Both the position numbers and the translations under genes were made by a program. The notes below the pieces were generated by a model. The model was not told the origin of the DNA. It ran no database searches and saw nothing but the letters and a program-made list of their open reading frames with translations. A DNA stretch of 64,000 nt, taken from Tolypocladium sp. Sup5 PDA-1. Taxonomy: Eukaryota; Ascomycota; Sordariomycetes; Hypocreales; Ophiocordycipitaceae. Location: positions 372,001 through 436,000 of the forward strand of contig JPHH03000024.1 of assembly GCA_000750105.3 (NCBI GenBank), in the 5' to 3' direction. Shown here piece after piece: positions 1 through 9,930 of this stretch; within the stretch, counting starts at the first letter, position 1, and every line of letters begins with the position of its first letter.

Positions 1-1
1 A

Positions 2-472
2 ATGTGGTATGCAGAGCACATAGCGGCGGCGGGCAATGAGGTGTATCTGTACGACTGGAACCAGACGGTCCTCGACCCTATCCTAGCTTATACGACCAAC
101 AAAACAGGATTCGGCCCCATTCACACCTCCGAGTTTGCCTACATCTTCGGTAACCTTTCGCATTACGACATCAACGGATATCCATTCCATCCATCCAAAT
201 CCGATTGCAAGTTGAGGGATAGAGGATCCCGGTCCTGGTCGACGTTTGCCAGCATCGGGAAACCAGGTTTGAAGTGGCATGACACCTTTCAAGGATTCAC
301 GCCAGCCTTCCGCACAGTCAACGAGACTCATGTCTTCGTGGTTGGGGGCTCTACCGAGGGTCTTTCTGGATTGGACGGACCTCACGCACACCCAGAGGTT
401 GCCAAGCAGAAGCTGAGGGAGAGGTGTGCCTTCATAAACTCCCCAGAGATTATCGAGCAGTTACGGTACTAG
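2..472 (+). CDS. Type-B carboxylesterase/lipase, C-terminal part (5' cut by window)
   Basis: Only the last 156 or so codons lie in the window; the catalytic serine and N-terminal half are outside. The visible part matches the C-terminal end of fungal type-B carboxylesterases: the segment GPIHTSEFAYIFGN (about residues 38-51) carries the histidine expected of the Ser-Glu-His triad, followed by the aromatic F/Y-x-F-G stretch. After it comes a short domain with the SRSWSTFASIGKPG segment that usually ends the family. The likely role is hydrolysis of carboxylic esters, often by a secreted enzyme, but the signal peptide would be outside the window. The frame is open to a TAG at 470-472. The family is fairly certain; the substrate is unknown. 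Confidence 0.75.
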   Translation: MWYAEHIAAAGNEVYLYDWNQTVLDPILAYTTNKTGFGPIHTSEFAYIFGNLSHYDINGYPFHPSKSDCKLRDRGSRSWSTFASIGKPGLKWHDTFQGFTPAFRTVNETHVFVVGGSTEGLSGLDGPHAHPEVAKQKLRERCAFINSPEIIEQLRY

Positions 473-651
473 TCCTTGCAGTCGCACTGCCGGCGGTAAA
501 TAGTATACGTCCGTACCTTTGCTGTATTTTGTAGCCTGGAATTGAGGTTGGACGAGGCCTTGGCCCTCCTTGGCCTTGATTGGCGTTGACAATCGTGGTG
601 GGAATCGTGGTGGGAGCCGTGGCCGCAGCGGCCGTTATCTTAGGATTGACC
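473..651. other. Intergenic, no gene seen
   Basis: Between the esterase stop and the ankyrin relic I see no coding signal and no recognisable RNA. Confidence 0.5.
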
Positions 652-807
652 AGCGACGGTCATGAGGCGGTGGTGACGCTTCTTATCGACGATGGAACAG
701 ACGTTAACCTTGTCGATAAGGATGGCTGGACACCACTCTCATAGGCCTCAGCGAACGGTCACGAGGCGGTAACGAGGCTTCTTATCGATATAGGTGCAGC
801 ACAATAG
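652..807 (+). pseudogene. Ankyrin-repeat fragment with in-frame stop
   Basis: Translating from 652 gives two consecutive ankyrin-like units, GHEAVVTLLIDDGTDVN and, 33 residues later, GHEAVTRLLIDIGA, with the usual D-K-D-G-W-T-P-L-S linker between them. A TAG at 742-744 interrupts the frame exactly where ankyrin repeats of this type normally have Trp (LS-W-A). The simplest reading is TGG changed to TAG. The frame ends at a second stop at 805-807. No start codon or further repeats are present, so this is a relic of a larger ankyrin protein. It resembles the ankyrin relic at 4245-4545, suggesting a common source family (NACHT/ankyrin type), which is inference. Confidence 0.65.
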
Positions 808-1289
808 CTGCTACATGAAACACTCCCTGTACGAAGAACTACGGACTGTACTGTACTATACAGCTGGGATTGATTTGATTGGCATTGCTTTACAGCACGG
901 TGACGCTCCTGTACATACAAAGCCATATGTTATGCTACATATAGAGATGTTGTCATGGGCTGGGACAACGGCAAGGAGTGATGACCAGCATAGGACCCTG
1001 ACTCGGTTTTGAAGCCCATGGCGACGAAGCCCTGATTGGTCAGGTCCGGTGTGATTTGGAGGTTGATGGTTTGAGACCAAGAGCAAGACATAAGATGAGA
1101 ACGTAGCGCGGCGAATGTTGTTTCGCAGAACAAACGGGTGAAACAGATCTTTGGGGCATGGTGCAGAATTTATGAAGAGGCGGAATTAGGGGCAACTTCG
1201 TTTTCGTCCATGTTCGTACCTCGTTGACTGGACTCCCGACGTCGACACTGGACGCACCCGGCCACGCGCCCACGAGTTGAAACTTAATT

Positions 1290-1872
1290 CCTATTTCCGG
1301 CGATCATGCCACTGAATTGCAACTAAATTTCTTTCCGGATGAGTTGGCGATACGAGAGATGAGCCTCCAGGTCATGGTCTCGTCTAGGCGGACTAAACCC
1401 AGAAGATGATTACCTCTACTGGGGGCCTCTGTTAGGGGACGGGGTTCCTAGTGACACGGTTGCCTTCCATACAGACCCATTCTACGCAGAATGCCGAGCG
1501 TACGGGAAAATAAATGAGGCCCAGGAAAAGGGAGCTCTCAAGCAGCAGATCGCCATCCCTTGCCGAGGGTTTGTACTATTACCTGATGAGGACAGACAAA
1601 GGCTGGAGAACCGCGGCTTCGACCTAGAGGACTGCCTTGACGCCGATGTGGATCCATGGTCGCCAGAGTCAACGCCAAGGGCGCTTGTTTGCGCTATTGT
1701 AAAGGACCTTGCGAGCCACGACTCTGGTGTCAACTCCGGGAGCTTGAAAGGGATATTAAGGGGTATTAAGCGGCTGAATAAGCTGGAGGTATATAATACG
1801 GATATTCGCGTGGACAACTTTAGGGATGGATGTCTAGTTGATTTTGGCTCAGCACGGACCGAACCGCATTGA
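1290..1872 (+). pseudogene. Decayed protein-kinase-like gene
   Basis: Two overlapping frames carry coding-like sequence. The first (about 1290-1378) includes LQLNFFPDELAIREMSLQV. The second (about 1387-1872) runs through WGPLLGDGVPSDT and ends with YNTDIRVDNFRDG followed by LVDFGSA. The last part looks like a kinase catalytic loop (D-I-R-x-x-N, in place of HRD) plus a DFG motif. A one-base frame change near 1380-1387 separates the parts, and a TGA lies in the second frame near 1354. The N-terminal lobe is not recognisable. This is a broken fungal kinase-like gene; the exact subfamily is not identified and it is a different family from the kinase-like domain at 24.3 kb. Confidence 0.5.
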
Positions 1873-2537
1873 TATTGACATGGCCATTCGCCTGATTTCC
1901 GACTGGCCTCTCCCAGCATTGATACCCCGCTGCCTCAAGCGAAGGGCAAACAAGGCGCCCGGTTGACGATTTCTGACGAGGAGATGCACATGTACCCGAA
2001 GCCGCTGCTTGATGTGAGAAACGAGCTCAAATTCCTCAAAAGAATGAAGGGAGGGAGTCTGAATAACCTCAAGTTTGCGGTTCAACACCTCGGACTTGGT
2101 TGATGCTGTCGCAGAGCCTATCCGCTCGCGATCCGTCTCGGTCGACGTCCCGCAGACGCCGAAGAGGGAAGATAATATCGGATCGCGCGCTGCGACAACA
2201 GACTCGGAATCGCACCTTTTACAGTTCAATTCGACGTTGGGCGCGGCCATCGTCATGCCGGGCATGGTGGCTGCAGGCGTTGCTACGAGGTGGGCATCAA
2301 ACTGTCGGATTGAACTGTTGACCTACTGAGGAAAAAGCAAGGAAACCTCCGTCTTGGCACGGAGGTCAGAAGGAAGGTAAAGAGGGGACTAATTCCCTCA
2401 CAGCCAGAAAACGAGGCATGCTTCAATTGATCAAGAATTGGGACTCTGATGCTGTATTTTCCCTCTGAGATGACCTATAAGCAAATCGGAACCGCACAAC
2501 GGGAGCGATATCATCCAGCATCCGCTCTTCGCTCTCA
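1873..2537. other. No supported gene
   Basis: Several short frames overlap here but none shows a recognisable domain. On the minus strand a stretch near 2425-2535 contains ESEERMLDD, which may be the out-of-frame former C-terminus of the adjacent membrane-protein gene. Confidence 0.35.
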
Positions 2538-3882
2538 CTAAGCAGTGGGAGGACCTCGACCACGCCAGCTCTGCCCGTTCCCACCGCCTCCGCAGAACGT
2601 TCGAAAATCACTCGGCGTCCTTTCAGGTTCCCGAGTCGAACGTAATGAAGACAAAGAGCCAAACGCAGAGGTGAACCAACGCTTTAACAGAGGAAATATC
2701 ATGGGAAAGTTAGTCGTGACCACCGCGACGAACGTCTCTCGAACTGCCCATGAGCCGGCAAGTTGCGCACCGTTGACAGAATCCTGTGCCAATTTACGTC
2801 AGAAAGTTATGCTTCATCCCATCGACCGGGCAAAACTCACAGTGATAATAAGAATACAGCGAAGAGTAGCGCAAACGATGACAAACAGGCCTCCACTAAA
2901 CAGAACTATTAAGCCTATTTTCTTTAAAGGCCTGAAGGTAGATTCCCACAGCATAGGAATGGGTATAGATAGAAGGTATAAGTCGGTGGAGACATTGAAC
3001 GAGAAGTACACCCATATGATCTGATTAGATACGGCGGGCTGACAGACATCTAGAGCATAGAAGGGTTCTAATGTTACCTCAACACGGGACACGGGGCCAT
3101 GGCGATAAGACTTACTGCCTGGATTTGGATGAATCTGCCAGTAGTTACTGAATGGACGGCATGCAAGAAACAGGTTTGCTAATACGGCTACCCAGCTTGC
3201 AAAAAGGAAGCCAAAGCCGATGTAAATGCGGGTCAGATAATGTCGGCCCAGGCGGGCCTATGGTATGTATTAGCCATTGATCCTAGGGTGAGATTCGTCT
3301 ACAGCCGCTTATACCGTCAATCGAATATAAAACACTAGCAGTGATGCTTTGAGTGCCCAAAGCACCGCCGAATAACTGGGCCACCCAGCCAGCTGGATCT
3401 TGGAGCCAATCACCCTGACCCATACGAGAACGTTAGTTAGGAAGGGGGGGAAATGCCACTCTCGCGTTGGCGAAGCTTTTGTTCACGAACCTCAGCCTGT
3501 ACTCGGGGCTATAGGTGGGCAGCGCAGCCCGTTCATCGTCCGTCATGCCATTGTTGGCGAGCCCATGGGCTACGTAACCAACGGAGTATGCGAGACTAGT
3601 CTCGATGACGTAGAATACCTACGCGGGCATTAATTAAGGGCTAACTGGCAACAAGATCAATGGGTAACACACCGCTGCAACCCAGACGAGGTAGTCATCT
3701 GCCTGCGGGCCTTTGAAGTTCACCGACCTCACCCGAGCATATGTCCTCAGCGATGTGATGAAGAGACCAATTGCAAGAAGTGTCCATGCTTCGGTGGCGA
3801 ATCTTTCGAACGCCGCTTGGGCGGCCGTGGCTGCTGCCGCGTCTTCAGACTTCATAGGGCCAAAAGAATTTTCCAAGGACAT
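2538..3882 (-). CDS. SAT4/rhodopsin-domain integral membrane protein (PTH11-like), six exons
   Basis: The reconstructed gene is join of 3882..3673, 3618..3491, 3414..3315, 3257..3116, 3049..2841 and 2783..2538 on the minus strand; all five introns are GT-AG, keep the frame and total 1035 nt (344 aa). The protein has about seven hydrophobic segments and the landmarks of the fungal rhodopsin-like family (Pfam Rhodopsin_fungal, SAT4): LRTYARVR after helix 1, DDYLVW, KASLLVFYIRL, the Cys of CRPF, a Cys in NVCQPAVSN, DLYLLSIPIPMLW, and RETFVAVVTTNFPMIFP near the end. Such proteins sit in membranes; some relatives are candidate surface receptors, but transport or signalling is not proved for most. 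The tail is shorter than usual: ESEERMLDD-like sequence follows in another frame, so the 3' end may be shifted. Confidence 0.8.
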
Positions 3883-4244
3883 CGTGAGAAGTTTTGAGTC
3901 GAGCCTTAGTGCGCCGTAAGCATCAGGTAAACGTTGGTCTAACCGGAGAAGATTGCGGAGGTCTTAAGTACTAAATTGCGATAAAAATACTAATGCCCGG
4001 TTCCTACTAAGTATGCATTGCGGCGAACATGAGCGGAGATGCTCATTGATTCTGACAAGACGTCATAGAGCAATCACGACTACGTCATTCCAAACTCCGT
4101 ATGGACGTAGCCCACTTATGATTTCCAGTATATTCTTGTCTTTCGCGCTTCTTTTTCATGCCGTAGCTATGGCGAAGCATGGCACAGCGTTATGGTCCCA
4201 GCGCCAATCGAACTGGTATTTTCAATGCAACCGCACTGGCTGAG

Positions 4245-4545
4245 CCCTCATCCTCAAACGCTGGCACCGAGACGTCATCCCATCGTGATCTTTCCAGTCC
4301 ACCTCGGCGCCCTTCAGCTTAACGACGGCCTCGTGCCCATGGCGTCCGACTACCTGTATCTTTCGAGTCGATCTCGGCGCCCTTCTCTAGCAGCAGTTTG
4401 ACGACGGCCTCGTGTGCATTCCCAGCTGCCCACGATAGCGGCGTCCGACCGCAACTGTCTTCCAAATCGAGGCTATGGTCGTCTATAGGCAGGGCGTGTG
4501 CGGTTGCGTCTATTCCAAAGTATGCCGCTAAGTGCAGTCCCGTCA
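4245..4545 (-). pseudogene. Ankyrin-repeat relic (NACHT/ankyrin-type)
   Basis: On the minus strand the frame holds TGLHLAAYFG, then CGRTPLSWAAGNAHEAVVK plus LLLEKGAEIDSKD, i.e. one full ankyrin unit and the start of another. A shifted frame continues the same pattern to about 4245 (HGHEAVVKL, then GAEVDWKDHDG). The segment directly upstream (VPRRMTG) is the lead-in usual for ankyrin arrays of fungal NACHT or patatin proteins. The array is broken by frame changes and has no start of its own; it is read in one frame with the Ca2+-ATPase fragment at 4652-4998. It is a relic. Confidence 0.6.
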
Positions 4546-4651
4546 TCCGCCTCGGAACGGTTTGACTGTATTTTGAATGTCCTGGCCATCGCTTGACGGC
4601 CATGAGTGCTTGGCTCGACGCCTCTACCTTGGCCTCAAGGTGGCCTGCAGA

Positions 4652-4998
4652 CAGGTTGACCCAAGGCAGATGGACGGCCGTCAAGACGGAATGCTCCTTG
4701 CCGCTGGAGACGGCCGTCACAAGCGTGAGCACGACGGCCGTCACGTTGACCGTCAGCTGGAACTGCAGGAACCGCTTGACGGCGTCGTTGACAGCGCGCC
4801 CCCACTTGAGCGCCTGGACGATGCTGGAAAAGTTGTCGTCCATAAGGATAATGCCGACGCCTCCTTGGCGATCTCGGTGCCGGCAATGCCTATGGAGAAG
4901 CCCACGTCGGCCATCTTGAGGACCGGCGCGTCGTTGGTCCCGTCACCAGTCACGGCGACCCTCTCGCCCTTGTCCTTGAACCCCTTGACGAGGAATCC
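4652..4998 (-). pseudogene. P-type Ca2+-ATPase fragment, frameshifted
   Basis: The minus strand encodes the end of the P domain of a plasma-membrane/vacuolar type Ca2+-ATPase: TGDGTNDAP, KMADVGFSIGIAGTEIAKEA, then MDDNFSSIVQALKWGR and the start of the next transmembrane region (QLTVNVTAVVLTLVTA). A one-base loss near 4853-4856 breaks the frame between KEAS and the Asp-Ile-Ile-Leu that should follow. The nucleotide-binding domain and phosphorylation site (DKTGT) are missing. Downstream the frame runs straight into ankyrin sequence, which is not a known architecture, so it marks a recombination junction between two broken genes. Confidence 0.75.
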
Positions 4999-5764
4999 CC
5001 GACAGTACGTCCGTACGCCTACAGGAACTCTCTGCTCTAGACGATGTTCGCACAAGCCTATCGACTTGCGTGTTGTTGCGCTCAACCGAATGAATTTCCG
5101 ACGGAGGCTTGCATACCAGGGGCAAGATCGAGTGGTCTCGGGAAGCGTTCTGCCAGTGAGGAGCATTCTAGGTTGGGCGACCGTTGCTCGCAGACCTGGG
5201 CAAAAACCCCATGCTGCAGATTGACGATGACTTCATAAGCCGAAGTGGGACATCTACATTGCGTCCATATTTCTTGCTGTGCCCTGCCACTTGTGGAGCT
5301 CTCTAGTTGATGATCTGATTCTCATTTGCGTCAGACCGTGGTAGCCACAAGCAGGTCGACATCTAATCGGAATTTTCCACAGCTCACAATTGCCACGAAC
5401 ATGCAGTCAATAGTACCATGCCGATGCGCATGTACTCCATTATAGACCGCAAGTTCCAGTCCCGCTGGCACTCAAGTAAGGACCGCAAATTTACAAGCTT
5501 CCAAACCATTATACACTGAGTTGTGCTAGTCGCAATGGTTGTTCCCCAGTCACTTGCATCCTCTTTAACTCCAAGCAGACGAAATTGGCAAATGAAGCGT
5601 TGTCTCTAACAGGCCATTTCGTTGCTCTCACCATCACTAGAGAGCACTTCACTGAGATCCAGACGATACGTTTGGGAGGCACACGTGCTGCAGACGTTGG
5701 GTTAACTCCTACCGCTGAGTCACTCCCAACCCAGTAAGTCGTCCTGGACATTGTCCATCAAGAT
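4999..5764. other. No supported gene
   Basis: Short overlapping frames only. No domain, RNA or repeat recognised. Confidence 0.4.
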
Positions 5765-6187
5765 TTGAGTGACGACAAGATCGCCATTCTTGAGGGCGTT
5801 TTTCTGGGTGTATCTTTTGTAGGAATCGGGATCGCTTGGATCTGCTGGCAAGGAAGGCTGAGGCACAGCAGTGCAAAGCAATGCGATGTCGAGCACAACA
5901 TCTGTCGTCGTCGTGGCGTGCCTCGAGGCGAACCTGGGTTACCTGGCCCGCCGGGTACGCCGGGTCCACAGGGTCCACCAGGTGAGGTCCGGCAGGGAAT
6001 TCGGGGCCCGCAGGGTCACGGGCCTCCAGGCAATGTGGGTCCGCCCGCTCAAGATGGACGGGATGGCCGCGATGAGATGGGCGTCTCGGTAAGGACGGGC
6101 AGGATGGCAGAGATGGTCGTCTCGGGCCGAAAGGACCGCGTGGGCCACCGGGCCACCAGGGACGCCGAGGAGATCCCGGCTTCCCTG
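5765..6187 (+). pseudogene. Collagen-like (Gly-X-Y) membrane protein, frameshifted and interrupted
   Basis: An open frame without a clear ATG (first codon TTG; upstream codons are also open) encodes a hydrophobic segment (VFLGVSFVGIGIAWICW), a short basic/Cys stretch, then Gly-X-Y triplets: GEPGLPGPPGTPGPQGPPGE, GPQGHGPPGNVGPP, DGRDGRD. Near 6075-6090 the Gly-X-Y phase moves by one base and continues in another frame as GKDGQDGRDGRLGPKGP and GPPGHQGRRGDPGFP. The repeat stops at the inverted repeat of the hAT element at 6188. The predicted topology is one membrane helix followed by a collagen-like stalk. Collagen-like proteins are rare in fungi. It is broken by one frameshift and by the junction with the transposon. 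Confidence 0.6.
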
Positions 6188-6206
6188 CAGCGCTGTCGTC
6201 AGATCA
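6188..6206 (+). repeat. Left terminal inverted repeat of hAT element
   Basis: CAGCGCTGTCGTCAGATCA, matching the reverse complement of 9300-9318 except at one position. If the element proper starts at CAGATC (6200) the outer 12 bases would be shared flanking sequence instead. Confidence 0.65.
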
Positions 6207-6568
6207 GATTAACAATCAGATATATCAATCAGATCAGTCAATTCAATTCAGATATGGAATTTTATCAGATCAATTAAATCAGATTTACATCACTCGAAAT
6301 CTGATATATCTGATATTCCCTAGATACGCTCATGATGCTTGGCCGACTTCTTACCCTAGACCATGGGATGGACCTAAATTTAGAACACACGTTTGGCCGT
6401 TTAGACCCGGCAATGTTAATTACACGCTGGCCAGCCCCACTGACAAGGGTACGCGTCCAGGCGCGACGCGGACTAGTTGACAAACGGTGAGTGATCTTCC
6501 GCTGGTTTTCAGCGCAATGTTAGTACGACTACATTCCATTCGGCGACCAACCACGAAGCTCGTGATCA

Positions 6569-9197
6569 TTGTCGATGTCGGATAGTCCTTTGGCGGGCAG
6601 CTGGGCCAGCAGCCCGCCGTCGAAGCCGTTGCTCTCCCCATTTGCTTCTCTCGGTTCCCGACCAAAGAGCATCGCCAAGCAATACGATGCAGCTTCTGCG
6701 CTAGCCTCAACAAACGATTCATCGGTCGAAGACCTTTACAAGATCACCTGGGGCCAGCGACGCTTCGTGATCGGGAGTTTGCTGGACAGGCGGAAGAGTA
6801 GGGGCAGGCGTAGCTGGATTGGAAATTACGGATGGTTCCTGGCAGAGTTAAGAGCAGACAGCACATCAAGCGGCGACATATGGTGCTGCCGGCTCTGTGA
6901 CGATAAGGGGGCACCTCAATTCTTCAATGCGCAATCCACATCTTCAGCACAGGCCCATCTTCGCAAGTTGGCACCCCGCCCCGTAACTGCAGAATATTGC
7001 TGACGGCTTCAGAGCTCACAGGATCACGGAGAACTCACAGCCAGCTTCATCTGACGAGTCGTCCGTAATCGACCTTCAAAAGAGGGCATCCATAAAACGG
7101 CCAGCTCCGACTACTACAGTTATTCCTCGAGCAAAGATTATGCGAATACGAGAACTGTCCGTTGGCTACGTTGTCGACTCCAACCTACCCTTTGCTACCC
7201 TCGAGAGTACCTACCTGCAGGAGCTATTACGGCAATTCGATCCTGACCTCTGTCGCCAAGCACCATGGGGCAGAACGACAATCAGGAAGGATGTGGGAGA
7301 TATATTCGCCCAGAAGAAGACGTCCGTGAAGGAAGAGCTGAACCACGCAATCACCCAAATACACATCAGCTTTGATCTATGGACCTCTCCGAACAGACTG
7401 ACCTTTATTTCCATATTTGGCCACTTTCTTGACGAGAGGCACCTATATCGCAACCGGCTACTTGCTTTTCGGCGGCAAGTTGGGCCGCACGCGGGCGAAA
7501 ACATCGCATGTACAATCAAGAGTGTCGTCCGCGACTGGGAGATTGAGTCAATGCTCGGGGTTGCAATCTGTGACAATGCAAGCAGTAACGACACTTGTTT
7601 ACGGAGTCTTTACGCGACACTCGATGCTTCGATGACCCGTGCCGACACTGAAGCACGAAGGATGCGATGCTTCGGGCATATTCTCAATTTAGTGGCCCAG
7701 TCTTTCCTCTTCGGTGAAGACGCTACTTCCTTTGAACTCCGATCCGAAGCCTACGGCATGCTAGAACAGGTGGAAGAAGACCTCGAACACTGGCGAACGA
7801 AAGGTCCAGTCGGCAAGCTACACAACATCGTCAAATTTATACGGGCCTCCCCACAGCGCACGGAAGCATTCAAGGCGCACGCCAGGGAGCAGGAGGAGGC
7901 TGAGGTATACAAGCTTGCAGAGGAGTCGACAGCTGAGCTTGAAGTCATACAGAACAACAGCACTAGGTGGAATTCGACGTACATGATGATCGAACGAGCC
8001 TTACTGAAGCAGTCCGAACTCAATAGTTATATCCAAGACCTGGGCCTGGAAGCAGACGCATCAAAGAGGGCACCTACAGCTGATGTCCTGACATCTGATG
8101 ACTGGAAGGTGCTGCGGGAAGTCCGTCATGTCTTGGAGCCGATCTACCATATGACAATGAGAACACAGGGATGGGGCACGAGCAGTGGTCACGGTCGACT
8201 TTGGGAAGTCATGACAGGGATGGAGTTCATACTAGACCATCTTGAGGACTGGAAAGCACTATATGAGGAGAGATCTGCCCATCTGGCAGATGACAGCGAG
8301 AGTTCACCACCTCCGACACCTAGCCAGGTACGAGAACGACCATCCCGCCAATCGCGACTGCCCTCGAGGCTTCAAGGGTGCGAGCTTCTCACCCCTTTGC
8401 GTCACCACAGCCAGATAGAAACCGCGGCTCTCTCTCCGATCGCTCCGCGGTTTATTGAGGCCGCTCTGCCTGCTCACTCTCGAAATGAGTACGTGCAGAG
8501 CGACGCTCGGTCTGTAAGCAGCATTGCCAGTAAGGAGGGACAAGAGCGAGCGAGCATCAGGGCGAGCATCAACAATGCTTGGCTAAAGCTTAACGAATAT
8601 TACACGCTCCTCGGCCAGTCGCCGCTGTACGCGGCCGCCGTCATATTAAACCCAGATCTTGGCCTCCGATGGCTTGAGGCTAACTGGACCTCTCCAGAGC
8701 AGCTGCGCTGGCTCCGAGACGCCAAGGATGGAGTCAAGCTTTACTTTGAGCGCTGGTATTCGAATGACGACTCGGCCTTGAGGGAAGTCGCCGTCACGAA
8801 GCCGCCCATGACGCGCCGACCGGAACAAAGCAAGTTTGAGCAATGGGTGCACAGTCGACAGCCGAAGCTCTCCGCAACAGGTTGTGAGCTTGAGAGATAC
8901 TACAGGCTCGAACCGGAACAAGTGGCAGATCCGGTTCAATGGTGGGCTGATCATAGGAGTGCGTTCCCGCAGCTCAGCAGGTTTGCCCTGGATGTTCTTG
9001 CCATTCCGGCCATGGCAACCGACTGCGAGAGGGCATTCAGCTTGGCAAAACTTACGGTCACATCGCAAAGGCATTCCTTACTTGGTTCGACCGTTGAGGA
9101 ACTGCAATTGTTGAAGAACTGGATCAGAGGGGGCTGTGTGACGTTGGGGGGTCTCTGCTGGAACAGCACAGCTGGAGAGAACCTAGCATCTAACTGA
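6569..9197 (+). CDS. hAT transposase (BED zinc finger, RNase H-like core, C-terminal dimerisation domain)
   Basis: The gene is join(6569..6966,7013..9197), 860 aa. The 46-nt intron (GT at 6967, TTCAG at 7008-7012, branch TGCTGAC) is supported because splicing restores a BED-type zinc finger: Cys107 and Cys110 (WCCRLC), then His130 and His135 in HLRKAH across the junction. Downstream SFDLWTSPN is the usual first catalytic-Asp region of hAT transposases, TRWNSTYMMIERAL follows in the insertion domain, and the end carries the dimerisation domain (FALDVLAIPAMATDCERAFS to ELQLLKNWI, about residues 790-837). No stop or frameshift interrupts it, unlike most transposons here. It would catalyse cut-and-paste transposition in the nucleus. 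Activity cannot be judged from sequence alone. Confidence 0.85.
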
Positions 9198-9299
9198 CCC
9201 GCCCTCCGTATATCAGATATCAATCAATCAATCAATCAGATCAGATACACGCCAGAAACTATCAGTTCAGATCAGATTTAGACACAAATCTGATTTGAT

Positions 9300-9318
9300 T
9301 GATCTGACGGCAGCGCTG
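9300..9318 (-). repeat. Right terminal inverted repeat of hAT element
   Basis: TGATCTGACGGCAGCGCTG; reverse complement of the left repeat with one mismatch. Confidence 0.65.
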
Positions 9319-9930
9319 GCTGCAGCTCACTCGACGTCATCTTGACGGGCTTGCCACTCTTGACTAGATGGCGGATCGCGGTGCCGTAGGTGGTTATGAT
9401 AATTGTCTGTCCGACCTGGGCAATGTTAGTGATGGTCTGGGGTCCACGTTCGTGCTGGCTGGGGTATGCGTACCTTGGGGTTCTCGTGTTCTCCCTTGAA
9501 CTCCTCCATGTGGGCCTTGAGCTCGTCGAACGTGACGGTATCGGCGGCACGGGTTGACCGGGTCTGGAGCAGGGACAGGATAGTAAATACTTTAGAACTG
9601 TCCGAGCACTGGCGATGGGCATATGAAGAGCGATGGGGCGAAGTGGCTCTCTCCCTCCTTGGCCTGGAAGTCTGGACTTCCAGCCTCTCGAATGCGGTTT
9701 TGTAGGTTCATCCAGAGTGCACTCAGGCAGATGTTGGTCTTTCCGGTGCCGCATTCGCTGGCGAGGATGGCTGCCCTGAGAGGAGATGTCATTTTCGCGT
9801 TTATCGCGTAGGCGTCTACGCGTAGGGTTAGCCGTGGGTTCCGTGGCGCGGTGCGGGCCTCTGGGGCATGCATGCCAGACGAAGGATTTGATCGCCTTGT
9901 CCGTGAAGTCTACTCCGGTCGCCAAGAGTA
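9319..9930 (-). pseudogene. SNF2-type helicase fragment, frameshifted
   Basis: Minus-strand frames together recover the N-terminal helicase region of a fungal SNF2-like ATPase: DFTDKAIKSFVWHAC in one frame, then INAKMTSPLRAAILASECGT with the Walker A motif ECGTGKT and LWMNLQNRIREAGSPDF in the next, then FDELKAHMEEFKGE, and finally IITTYGTAIRHLVKSGKP in a further frame. At least two frame changes break it. The sequence stops at the right inverted repeat of the hAT element, directly after KMTSSEL; the DEAH box and the second helicase lobe are absent. It is a truncated relic. The plus strand of the same stretch begins a different spliced frame. Confidence 0.65.

Larger units (their letters stand above)
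6188..9318 (+). mobile_element. hAT-family DNA transposon
   Basis: The element is delimited by 19-bp inverted repeats of the form CAGCGCTGYCGTCAGATCA (left 6188-6206; right, as reverse complement, 9300-9318; 18 of 19 match). Inside each end lie dense subterminal ATCAGAT/ATCTGAT motifs (6196-6320 and 9208-9306), as expected of transposase-binding regions in hAT elements. Between them is one spliced transposase gene in apparently intact frame. No 8-bp target duplication is visible: the left flank is CTTCCCTG and the right flank GCTGCAGC. The flanks belong to two unrelated genes, so the element may have taken part in a rearrangement after insertion. Confidence 0.75.

Noticed and set aside
1482..2265. 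Long minus-strand frames opposite the kinase-like relic
   Set aside because: Composition is Arg/Ser-rich and low in domain signals; they mirror the plus-strand kinase-like sequence.
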